In this document: piece by piece, positions 1-6,204 of the stretch
Layout of the letters: each line of letters starts with the position of its first letter
Position numbering within the stretch: the first letter of the stretch is position 1
IMG/VR virus record: IMGVR_UViG_3300042328_000146
Span: 1-23,723 of that record
DNA from: a virus
Reading direction: 5' to 3' (one strand)
DNA length: 23,723 nt
Position numbers and translations under genes: made by a program
The notes under the pieces: generated by a model
What the model was told of the DNA's origin: nothing
The model's input: the letters and a program-made list of their open reading frames with translations, nothing else
The model's database searches: none

Positions 1-189
1 CATGCTGTAAGCATTTTCCATATGCTTTTCAACTTGAGAGTAAGAGTACATAACTCTTTTATGATCAGGGTAGCACCAAGCAACTAATTCATCTTTAGAC
101 CTTGATGATCTTAAAACCTTATGTACTTTATCGTTTAAGAAGAAATACCGTAGTTTTTTGCGTTTAACGTCTCTCTTTTTTCTAGCCAT
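1..189 (-). CDS. Basic protein of unknown function, 3' end outside the window
   Basis: An open frame starts at an ATG at 189-187 and runs without a stop to base 1, giving 63 codons before the edge. The N-terminus is strongly basic (MARKKRDVKRKKLRYF), followed by VHKVLRSSRSKDELVAWCYP and then a tyrosine- and histidine-rich stretch. I do not recognise the family. The basic start suggests nucleic-acid binding, which is inference. A weak ribosome site (GGGAA) lies just before the ATG. The frame overlaps the end of the zinc-ribbon gene by 55 bases, which is long for this region, where junctions usually overlap by 1-11 bases. The gene continues past the window and probably belongs to the same transcript as the phosphoesterase. 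Confidence 0.6.
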   Translation of the reverse strand, partial: MARKKRDVKRKKLRYFFLNDKVHKVLRSSRSKDELVAWCYPDHKRVMYSYSQVEKHMENAYSM

Positions 190-320
190 TTCCCGAAAGC
201 ACTCGTCTCTTTATTAATCATATTTCTTTTCCCGCATAGAATGCAGAACAACTCTACGTGTAGTTTTTGTGAGAATACTCTGTCTACAAAAACCCTACCA
301 CCACATTTTCCGCACCACAT
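135..320 (-). CDS. Small zinc-ribbon protein
   Basis: This 61-residue protein has two knuckles, C3-G-K-C6 and C26-I-L-C29, separated by 19 residues. That is the pattern of a zinc ribbon holding one zinc ion. The second half is basic and lacks other recognisable motifs. Its ATG overlaps the TAA of the phosphoesterase gene by one base (TAATG), so the two are probably translationally coupled. Small zinc ribbons of this kind are common in phage genomes and usually have no assigned function; nucleic-acid or protein binding is likely but unproven. The 3' end overlaps the next gene (ATG at 189) by 55 bases. The cysteine pattern and the coupled start both argue that the gene is real. Confidence 0.7.
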   Translation of the reverse strand: MWCGKCGGRVFVDRVFSQKLHVELFCILCGKRNMINKETSAFGKWLEKRETLNAKNYGISS

Positions 321-1120
321 TATAGTGTAATCAGCTTTCCGTCAACAACACATGAATAGTCTGGAGCAACATGTATCATGTTAATATGTGGATAATCATT
401 AACTATATGTGCTACGGCAAATCCTTTTTGCCAGTCGTGGTGCTGCATGTACTTCATTCCTGGACCCTTTTCATCACACATATGTCCTAGTTCGTAGCCT
501 CGAAGTGTTTCACCTTCTCCGCCGTTTCTTAACTCATAAGTAACTAGGTGTGATGCAATTCTGTGTGAGTGACCTCTAATTAAAGATACCTGTAGGTCTT
601 CCATGTCCTTGCGAACGGAACCAGTTGCTGCAATTGATAGTCCGTGGTGCACATGGATATCTCCGAATCGGCGCTTAGGTAGTTCGTTATAGTGAATATA
701 TTCATAGCCTAAAGAATCTAATCCCCAAAGGGCTTCTGGAGTAACCTCATTAATATAATCAGGAAGCTTTGCATCTATATAGTTAAAAATTCTAACATCG
801 TGGTTTCCTAGTGCTGAAAATAGTTGCGCTTCTGGCAACATCTCTCTTGTCTTAGTATAAAAATCTCTTGCACCTTTTGCTTCATGGCGCATCATTGGAA
901 CAATAAGATCTCGACTGTCAGTCTTATGAAGGTTCAAGAACTCTGCTGAGCGTCCTTCTGTGTACTTGCTATAGCATGCTTGATCATCTGTATCACCGAG
1001 GTAGTCAACAACGTCAGGCTTAAACCACTTCATTACCTTAAACCAAAGGGCAATCATCTTGTCATCTTGATACGGGAATTGCTGGTCGGATGAGATCATC
1101 CATTTTAAATCGTTACTCAT
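320..1120 (-). CDS. Calcineurin-like metallophosphoesterase
   Basis: A 266-residue protein with the ordered motifs of the calcineurin-like (MPE) superfamily: S11-D12-Q13-Q14 in the DxH position, G42-D43-T44-D45-D46, G105-N106-H107-D108, H158-H159-G160 and G183-H184-S185-H186-R187. These residues normally bind two divalent metal ions and hydrolyse phosphodiester or phosphomonoester bonds. The usual histidine of the first motif is glutamine (Q14), a variation I associate with some phage MPEs. The substrate cannot be told from sequence; phage members act on nucleic acids or nucleotides. AAGG lies six bases before the ATG. The gene is separated from the tail genes by a promoter, inverted repeat and hairpin, so it starts a new transcription unit with the zinc-ribbon and basic protein genes. 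Its role is more likely host takeover or nucleic-acid metabolism than virion structure. Confidence 0.88.
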   Translation of the reverse strand: MSNDLKWMISSDQQFPYQDDKMIALWFKVMKWFKPDVVDYLGDTDDQACYSKYTEGRSAEFLNLHKTDSRDLIVPMMRHEAKGARDFYTKTREMLPEAQLFSALGNHDVRIFNYIDAKLPDYINEVTPEALWGLDSLGYEYIHYNELPKRRFGDIHVHHGLSIAATGSVRKDMEDLQVSLIRGHSHRIASHLVTYELRNGGEGETLRGYELGHMCDEKGPGMKYMQHHDWQKGFAVAHIVNDYPHINMIHVAPDYSCVVDGKLITL

Positions 1121-1134
1121 TGTCTACCTTAATA

Positions 1135-1162
1135 TGTAAAAAAGTCACGGGTACGTGACTTT
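1135..1162 (-). terminator. Intrinsic terminator-like hairpin in the leader of the phosphoesterase operon
   Basis: A perfect 9-bp stem (aaagtcacg at 1141-1149 with cgtgacttt at 1154-1162) encloses a 4-base loop. Read on the minus strand it is followed by a run of six T. It would end transcripts arriving from the tail genes. It also lies downstream of the predicted promoter at 1175-1202, so it could attenuate the phosphoesterase operon. Confidence 0.85.
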
Positions 1163-1164
1163 GG

Positions 1165-1183
1165 TGTTACAGTAATTGTAACA
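1165..1183. promoter_or_regulatory. Inverted repeat overlapping the -10 element, candidate operator
   Basis: The arms tgttaca (1165-1171) and tgtaaca (1177-1183) are perfect 7-base inverted repeats around a 5-base centre. The dyad covers the predicted -10 hexamer and reaches the expected start of transcription. This is a typical place for a dimeric helix-turn-helix repressor to block RNA polymerase. No such regulator is visible in the window, so the operator role is inference. Confidence 0.5.
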
Positions 1184-1202
1184 TATTGGTTTAGTTTGTC
1201 AA
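1175..1202 (-). promoter_or_regulatory. Strong sigma-70-type promoter for the phosphoesterase operon
   Basis: On the minus strand TTGACA (1202-1197) is a perfect -35 consensus. It is followed by a 16-base spacer and TACAAT (1180-1175), with TG one base upstream of the -10 (extended -10). The -35 lies four bases after the stop codon of the last tail gene. The predicted start is near 1168, six bases before the hairpin at 1162-1141. Full passage of the hairpin would be needed to reach the phosphoesterase start at 1120. Confidence 0.75.
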
Positions 1203-1206
1203 TAGG

Positions 1207-1650
1207 TTATGCTTCGACTGCGAAGCAATCAAACTCAATATCTGCATCAGTTTGTGCTGTACCGCCTGGGCCTCTTACTTTGAAGGTCATGCTTGTAGTA
1301 CTAACATTTGTAATGATGGTTGTAAAATTAAGTTGAGAAGCTTTTAATGAGGCAGAGCTTCTGGCCTGAACCCAGCATCTGGGCGGGTTAGTAAATCCTG
1401 CTTTTGAAAAGTCCCAGGTTGCTCCTGATCCTCCAGCAGTTTTTGCTTTTATTTTAACTAATTTTGTTGTGCTATAAATAGTTTGAGATACTGCATCTTT
1501 GCCGTCCTTGCCGCCTGTCTGAGTTAAGTTTAAATTAAACTTAGCTGCAGTTGCTTTGTTTAATTCATTTAGATCTAATATAATATTATTGATAATATCA
1601 TAAGTTACTGGATCTCCAGAATTAACATTAGTTGATTTTAAAATTGCCAT
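1207..1650 (-). CDS. Small tail or fibre-associated protein with a glycine-rich hinge
   Basis: A 147-residue protein. The N-terminal third is probably helical (YDIINNIILDLNELNKATAAKF). It is followed by a short glycine hinge (TGGKDGKDA) resembling the collagen-like or trimerising linkers of tail fibres. A beta-rich C-terminal domain ends in an acidic strand. This helical stalk, hinge and beta head is the usual plan of small trimeric fibre or spike subunits, so a role at the tail tip is likely, though I do not recognise the family. AAAGGGG precedes the ATG, and the gene starts three bases after the stop of the 52-residue coiled-coil gene. It is the last gene before the promoter/terminator region at 1135-1202. 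Confidence 0.6.
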   Translation of the reverse strand: MAILKSTNVNSGDPVTYDIINNIILDLNELNKATAAKFNLNLTQTGGKDGKDAVSQTIYSTTKLVKIKAKTAGGSGATWDFSKAGFTNPPRCWVQARSSASLKASQLNFTTIITNVSTTSMTFKVRGPGGTAQTDADIEFDCFAVEA

Positions 1651-1653
1651 ATC

Positions 1654-1812
1654 TTACCCCTTTGGTTGTTCCAATGGAACTTCCTGTGATTTATTTTTAT
1701 CAGTCAGCTCTGTAATTTCAGCACGAAGAATTGCTATATGCGTCTCATATTGTGAGACTATCTCACCGATACGCTGTTGCAATGCTTGAACTACTAGTTC
1801 TACTTTTTCCAT
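1654..1812 (-). CDS. Small coiled-coil protein, 52 residues
   Basis: An ATG at 1812-1810 overlaps the TAA of the large fibre gene by one base (TAATG) and opens a frame of 52 codons ending in TAA at 1656-1654. The protein begins MEKVELVVQALQQRIGEI. Hydrophobic residues continue in heptad-like spacing through HIAILRAEITELT, which suggests a coiled coil. The tail is polar and ends EQPKG. Its end contributes to the AAAGGGG ribosome site of the next gene, so the pair looks coupled. The function is unknown. Oligomerisation with the coiled-coil end of the neighbouring fibre, or use as a small fibre chaperone, is possible but inferred. The short length makes it easy to miss in automated annotation. 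Confidence 0.7.
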   Translation of the reverse strand: MEKVELVVQALQQRIGEIVSQYETHIAILRAEITELTDKNKSQEVPLEQPKG

Positions 1813-4800
1813 TATATACCCTTCAGTATGTTTATTTCTTGTTGTAATGATTCTACCATATCCGATAGTTCTTGTACAGCCTTTGTTAAAGGCGCTACAA
1901 ATTGCTCGTATCTTAGACTTTGTATTGCTTCTGGATCCTCAATATTATCTGATACCCAGCCGCCAAAATCTTCGACTTCAAGCTCATCTAGTACTTGCTT
2001 TACTTCTTGAGCTAGAAAACCAGCGTGTCTTCTTTTTCCTGGAACAGATACTGTTTCATATATGTCGTTTCCTTCTTCATCTTGCCCACTAATTTTTTGG
2101 GTTTTTACGATATCTATTTTTTCAACTGATACGCTATCTATGCCTATGTGCTTTACTTCTTTATCTACAAGAACTGGTTCTTTAGACCCTTCTATCCACC
2201 TGTATGTAACTGGACGTAGTTTATTTATAAAGTTTAGTCCTAGCTCTGAATCAGAAATATCAGTTTTTAATCTACTGTCAGATGTTGTAATTGTTGAATT
2301 ATTTGAATAAATCTGTCTCCATCTTTTATTTTGCTGGATTCCAGTGCTTGATAAAGACCAGCCTCCGAGGTCATAAGTGTTGTCAGATCTTGGAGCCCAG
2401 TGACTATATACACCAAAACCTCCTGAAAGGGCATATCCATTCAGAAAGGCATCGCCATTTTGTTCAATTTTATAAGTTGTTCCGTTAGCAAAATATACGT
2501 CATCTTCCATATATAACCTATACCAAGAATATTGAGTGCTTCCTAAAGAAAATAGACCTTCGGTCCATGGGTAGCAAGTACTTGTCCAGCCAGAGTCATC
2601 CGTAGATCTGAATCCTAAAGCCTTTACTACAAGACTTGTTACTCCTATTCCATTTACTGATTTAGTTCCTGCTGTATCTATGTATCCTGTGTCATTGTTT
2701 ACAAATAATCTTCCCGTAAATGATCCAGTAGCTGCACTTAATGCTCCATAGAATGTAGCATCTCCTTGGTTTGTTATAGTAAAAGTAGGGCTTCCGTTTT
2801 TATAGCCTAAAATTCCTTCAGATGTTATTTTAACACCGCTACTTGCAGTTGAGGTTGATCCAGCATAGACCTCAAAGCCTGTGGCGTCAGCAGAAATTTT
2901 ATTATTTACTGAATTCTGTACAATATATGCAGTTGCGCTTAATTTAGAATTTAAAGATACTTTTGTAGCAAAAGATGTATCTCTTCGACTTGTCCAAGAA
3001 CTACCAGTCCAAGTTTTTAATTCATTATCTGCTGATGTGTCTATCCACAGGTCTCCTATTCTATTAGCAGTTGGTTCGGCAGCTGAAACAAATGTTGTAT
3101 TTTTTGTTGCCAAGTTCGTACTCAATGTAGCTGCTGATACATAATCTCCTTCAACACTTACGAGTCTACTGTTAATACCACCTGTAACCGTTTTTAAGGT
3201 ATATAGATCTAGGCTTCCAGTTGTAGCGTAACCCTCAATTGTTGATCCTGCTCCAAGACCCAGGACTGCTCCTTCAGCATACAGAATACCTTCTTTTGAA
3301 ACTCTAAACTTAGCAGTTGAAGAGCTGTTGCTTCCAACCCACAATCTAAAATCATCGGTTGCGCTAAGTCTGACTATTGGATAGATTGATCCTACTTGAT
3401 TTCCTAGCGTGATGTTTCCATCATTTTCAATTTTAGTATTGCTTGATGAGAATCCTGTTGTTGCAAGTGTCCATCCGCCAACTGTACCTAAATTGGCATT
3501 TAATCTACCTGTTGATTGAACTAAAGAAAATGTTTGACCCGTTGCATTGTCCGTGCTTGTAGCATCATATGCAAATATACCCTCGCTACTAAATCTTACT
3601 CTTGCCCCCGATGTTGGATTAGCGCCTGCAAAAAGAGTACCACTTGTAGTTGCCCCAGCTGGGATCGCTAGCTGGACATTACCTGTAAACTTGCCTCCTG
3701 TAGCATTTACATTTCCAGTTAGATATAGGTTTGTTCCATTCCAGTACATAAACTCTGTTGGGTTTCCAACTCTAAACTGACCAGTGGTAAGCCAAAAGTT
3801 ATTACCTACGTTGGTAGTTGATTTATTTAATATAATTCCATGATAGGTTCCCGCAGTTAATGTTGGGCTTACAAGCGGATCTGTATTTAAATTAATACTT
3901 TGAGATATGCCTGTTCCTATTTTAAATAGATCTTGCGATGCCCCACCTATTGCTATAAAAGATTTAAGTCTTGCTAATGCACCTGCCGCTGTTCCATCTG
4001 CATCTGAAGCAATAAATGTTCCACTTGCGGCACCTGTCCAACTTACCACATCGTATGGTGTTGTTGATGCAACTTGATAATAATATGTTGTGTTTGGAAT
4101 TAATCCTGTTGCGGTAAAAGAGGTTGTTGTTATTCCGCTTACTGATGCGTATTCCCATAAAGGGTTTGTTACTGTTGATGGATTATCTGTTGACCATCTT
4201 ATTGCATATCCCGCCGTTTTAACATTTGTAGATTGCGCCCAGCTAATTGTTGAAACAAGACTAAATCCGCTTAAATCTTTAGGATCAATAGAAGCGGATG
4301 CAGAAGAACTAGCTGGGTTTTCAACAGTATATGTTGTATCAACATCTGCACTAAAAGGTGTTACTGGTCCAGCAGTGGCTTCTGATATATTTAAATCATC
4401 CCATTTATCTCTGGATCTAACCTTCACCCATCTTGGCGCAAAGGCGTTTGGCCCTGTTGTAAGAATTGAAACGTTAGTAGATGTTCCTGTATAAACAATA
4501 GTTTGTGTAGCAAAATTACTGGTAAGGCTTTCAAATATAACAACATCTTCTTGTTCACTTAAAGGGTCAAGATCAAACTTAACTCCGTAAGATTGTGATC
4601 CTGGAGTTAATGTTAAATTTTTTACAGCCTTAGTTAAATTTGGAATAGTAAAAGTTTCTTTCCAAACTGGGGACCTATCACTTTCTTTTATTTCTTTTGT
4701 CTCTGGGTCTTCGTGTAAATATGTAAAGAAGAATTTGTATTGTTTATTTTTTATAAGAGGAAGCTTTATTTTTTTTGTGTAAGAGTCTTTTGAGCCTACG

Positions 4801-4886
4801 GCAGCAGAGGCAGCAGCTGCTGCAGGTGTTATTTCTAAATCAGGTGGTAATCTATAACCAACTTCATCTCTATCGTAAGCACCCAT
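1812..4886 (-). CDS. Tail fibre with Fn3-like domains and C-terminal S74 intramolecular chaperone
   Basis: A 1024-residue modular fibre. Residues about 1-180 contain two beta-sandwich segments resembling fibronectin type III repeats. A clearer Fn3 domain lies at about 200-292 (ISWAQ, then LIPNTTYYYQV). The middle, about 300-860, is a long beta-rich, Gly/Ser/Thr-rich shaft with fibre motifs such as GGWTL and repeated EGI(L/F) turns. The C-terminus is a Peptidase_S74 domain: S869-D870-S871-R872-L873-K874, later GFLAQEV, and a final coiled coil (VQELSDMVESLQQEINILKGI region). In this family the domain helps the fibre trimerise and then cuts itself off at the conserved serine, using a Ser/Lys pair. 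Its ATG overlaps the stop of the previous fibre gene by one base. Host-surface recognition is the expected role. Confidence 0.88.
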   Translation of the reverse strand: MGAYDRDEVGYRLPPDLEITPAAAAASAAVGSKDSYTKKIKLPLIKNKQYKFFFTYLHEDPETKEIKESDRSPVWKETFTIPNLTKAVKNLTLTPGSQSYGVKFDLDPLSEQEDVVIFESLTSNFATQTIVYTGTSTNVSILTTGPNAFAPRWVKVRSRDKWDDLNISEATAGPVTPFSADVDTTYTVENPASSSASASIDPKDLSGFSLVSTISWAQSTNVKTAGYAIRWSTDNPSTVTNPLWEYASVSGITTTSFTATGLIPNTTYYYQVASTTPYDVVSWTGAASGTFIASDADGTAAGALARLKSFIAIGGASQDLFKIGTGISQSINLNTDPLVSPTLTAGTYHGIILNKSTTNVGNNFWLTTGQFRVGNPTEFMYWNGTNLYLTGNVNATGGKFTGNVQLAIPAGATTSGTLFAGANPTSGARVRFSSEGIFAYDATSTDNATGQTFSLVQSTGRLNANLGTVGGWTLATTGFSSSNTKIENDGNITLGNQVGSIYPIVRLSATDDFRLWVGSNSSSTAKFRVSKEGILYAEGAVLGLGAGSTIEGYATTGSLDLYTLKTVTGGINSRLVSVEGDYVSAATLSTNLATKNTTFVSAAEPTANRIGDLWIDTSADNELKTWTGSSWTSRRDTSFATKVSLNSKLSATAYIVQNSVNNKISADATGFEVYAGSTSTASSGVKITSEGILGYKNGSPTFTITNQGDATFYGALSAATGSFTGRLFVNNDTGYIDTAGTKSVNGIGVTSLVVKALGFRSTDDSGWTSTCYPWTEGLFSLGSTQYSWYRLYMEDDVYFANGTTYKIEQNGDAFLNGYALSGGFGVYSHWAPRSDNTYDLGGWSLSSTGIQQNKRWRQIYSNNSTITTSDSRLKTDISDSELGLNFINKLRPVTYRWIEGSKEPVLVDKEVKHIGIDSVSVEKIDIVKTQKISGQDEEGNDIYETVSVPGKRRHAGFLAQEVKQVLDELEVEDFGGWVSDNIEDPEAIQSLRYEQFVAPLTKAVQELSDMVESLQQEINILKGI

Positions 4887-5842
4887 TAAAAATCTAATCC
4901 AATTCTATATTCAATAACCATTTGTTTTCCAAAGGTCTTTACAATAGGAGTAGTTAAAACCGATCTACTAATAAGACCGTAGTCTGTTCTAAATGCATCT
5001 TCGTCATTAATTCTTAATCCATCAAACAACACTGTTGTTGCTCCCGATGATTTTGCTTTTACGCCTACTCCAATTTTAACAATAGAAGTCTGATCTGGAA
5101 GGCCAGACCCATAACCGCTGCTGTAAAGATTGTTTAAAGTTAATGATTTAATCTTGTCTCCTGTTGATACGTCTCCTGCATATCTAATCTCATAGTAGTT
5201 ATTGTTTGAGTCATACATTCTTACAAATACGTAATCTAAGTTTAAATCAGATTGACGATATGCAATTGTTAGGCTATCTAGTGCGCTGTATCCAGATACG
5301 TCTATATTAAAATTATTAAAATATTGTTTTGTGCCAGAAGAAAGTGCACTCATAGATAAATAGTAAGTTCCAATTTTAGGAGTTGGTGTTGTTAATACAG
5401 TAGGGTATAGCCCACCTGAATCTACCCAGCTTTGATTGTCTTCAAAAGTGGAAATAGAATTACTTGCGTAGTCTGTGCTTGACAAAGATACAGTTGGAAA
5501 AAGACCTAACTCATTAATTACTCCTACAACATCTACTGGTATTGTTGTCTTGTGAACTACACCATATGTGCTAACTCCTGTTACTGAGCTAGTTTGTATG
5601 TCAATGCTACTCATTGTTACTGGAGATCTATAAAATTCAAATCCTAGCTGTGTGTCATTTACTGATGCTGCAGTAGAACCTATGCCAATTGCAATATCTT
5701 TTAAATTTGTATTTGATTGTCCCGCAAGGTACTGTGTTAGATATCTTTTACCAAATTTAGTTATTAGGTTTTTATTACGGCATATCTCTTTGCCGTCTTC
5801 GTAAAGGATATATTCTCCAACTAGGTTTAGTTTATTGTCCAT
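4886..5842 (-). CDS. Tail fibre or receptor-binding protein with a carbohydrate-binding-like domain
   Basis: A 318-residue protein. The N-terminal 110 residues include LVGEYILYEDGKEI, RYLTQYLAGQ and DIAIGIGSTAASVNDTQLGFEF, a pattern seen in tail proteins that attach fibres or collars to the tail tip. The central part, about 140-275, has the alternating strands and aromatic residues of a jelly-roll, carbohydrate-binding-module-like fold (DYVFVRMYDSNNNYYEIRYA). The last 40 residues return to a tail-like strand pattern ending VIEYRIGLDF. The jelly-roll assignment is by eye. It lies between the small linker gene, with an 11-base overlap, and the S74 fibre, with a TAATG overlap. Adhesion to a surface glycan is the likely job. 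A purine-rich site (GGGGGCAGAG) precedes the ATG. Confidence 0.7.
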   Translation of the reverse strand: MDNKLNLVGEYILYEDGKEICRNKNLITKFGKRYLTQYLAGQSNTNLKDIAIGIGSTAASVNDTQLGFEFYRSPVTMSSIDIQTSSVTGVSTYGVVHKTTIPVDVVGVINELGLFPTVSLSSTDYASNSISTFEDNQSWVDSGGLYPTVLTTPTPKIGTYYLSMSALSSGTKQYFNNFNIDVSGYSALDSLTIAYRQSDLNLDYVFVRMYDSNNNYYEIRYAGDVSTGDKIKSLTLNNLYSSGYGSGLPDQTSIVKIGVGVKAKSSGATTVLFDGLRINDEDAFRTDYGLISRSVLTTPIVKTFGKQMVIEYRIGLDF

Positions 5843-6185
5843 AAATCTCTGCCCCCACTACTGTTTCTCCGCCGCTATTTTTAACATTAAATACAAACTC
5901 AACATATTGATTTTTGTTTTTGTCTGTAACCATGGTCTTGCTTACAAGAGTTATATCAGACAAAGACGGTGCCCTTAGACCATCTCCTGGATCCTCTGGA
6001 AGCTCTGGGTCCTCTGGATCAAAGCCTGGATCTTCTCCAGTAGGGTCTGCGATACCAGTAAGCGTGTCTTTACCAACAATAGCATAATAGTCTGGTTTAA
6101 GAGTTTTAATTAAAGGGTCTCCTTCAAAAAGCAAAAGCTTTTTTACTTTTGCCGTTGAGGACGCTGGGTTTTTAATATTACTCAT
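5832..6185 (-). CDS. Small tail protein with a Pro/Asp/Glu-rich linker
   Basis: A 117-residue protein. Residues about 1-45 form a small basic and hydrophobic segment (STAKVKKLLLFEGDPLIK). Residues about 48-70 are a low-complexity acidic proline linker (DPGFDPEDPELPEDPGDG). Residues about 71-117 form a beta-strand pair pattern (YVEFVFNVKN, ETVVGAEIYG). No family is recognised. Its place between the tail hub and the fibres, and the flexible acidic linker, suggest an adaptor joining fibre to hub, which is inference. It begins 19 bases after the stop of the hub gene, with only a weak ribosome site, and its end overlaps the next gene by 11 bases. Confidence 0.6.
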   Translation of the reverse strand: MSNIKNPASSTAKVKKLLLFEGDPLIKTLKPDYYAIVGKDTLTGIADPTGEDPGFDPEDPELPEDPGDGLRAPSLSDITLVSKTMVTDKNKNQYVEFVFNVKNSGGETVVGAEIYGQ

Positions 6186-6204
6186 ATTTACATTCTACCA
6201 TTTC

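Noticed and set aside
1828-4494. Several plus-strand open frames across the fibre gene, and similar ones across the hub and tape measure genes
   Set aside because: They lack ribosome sites and recognisable domains, have low-complexity translations and lie opposite well-supported genes, so they are shadows of minus-strand coding.
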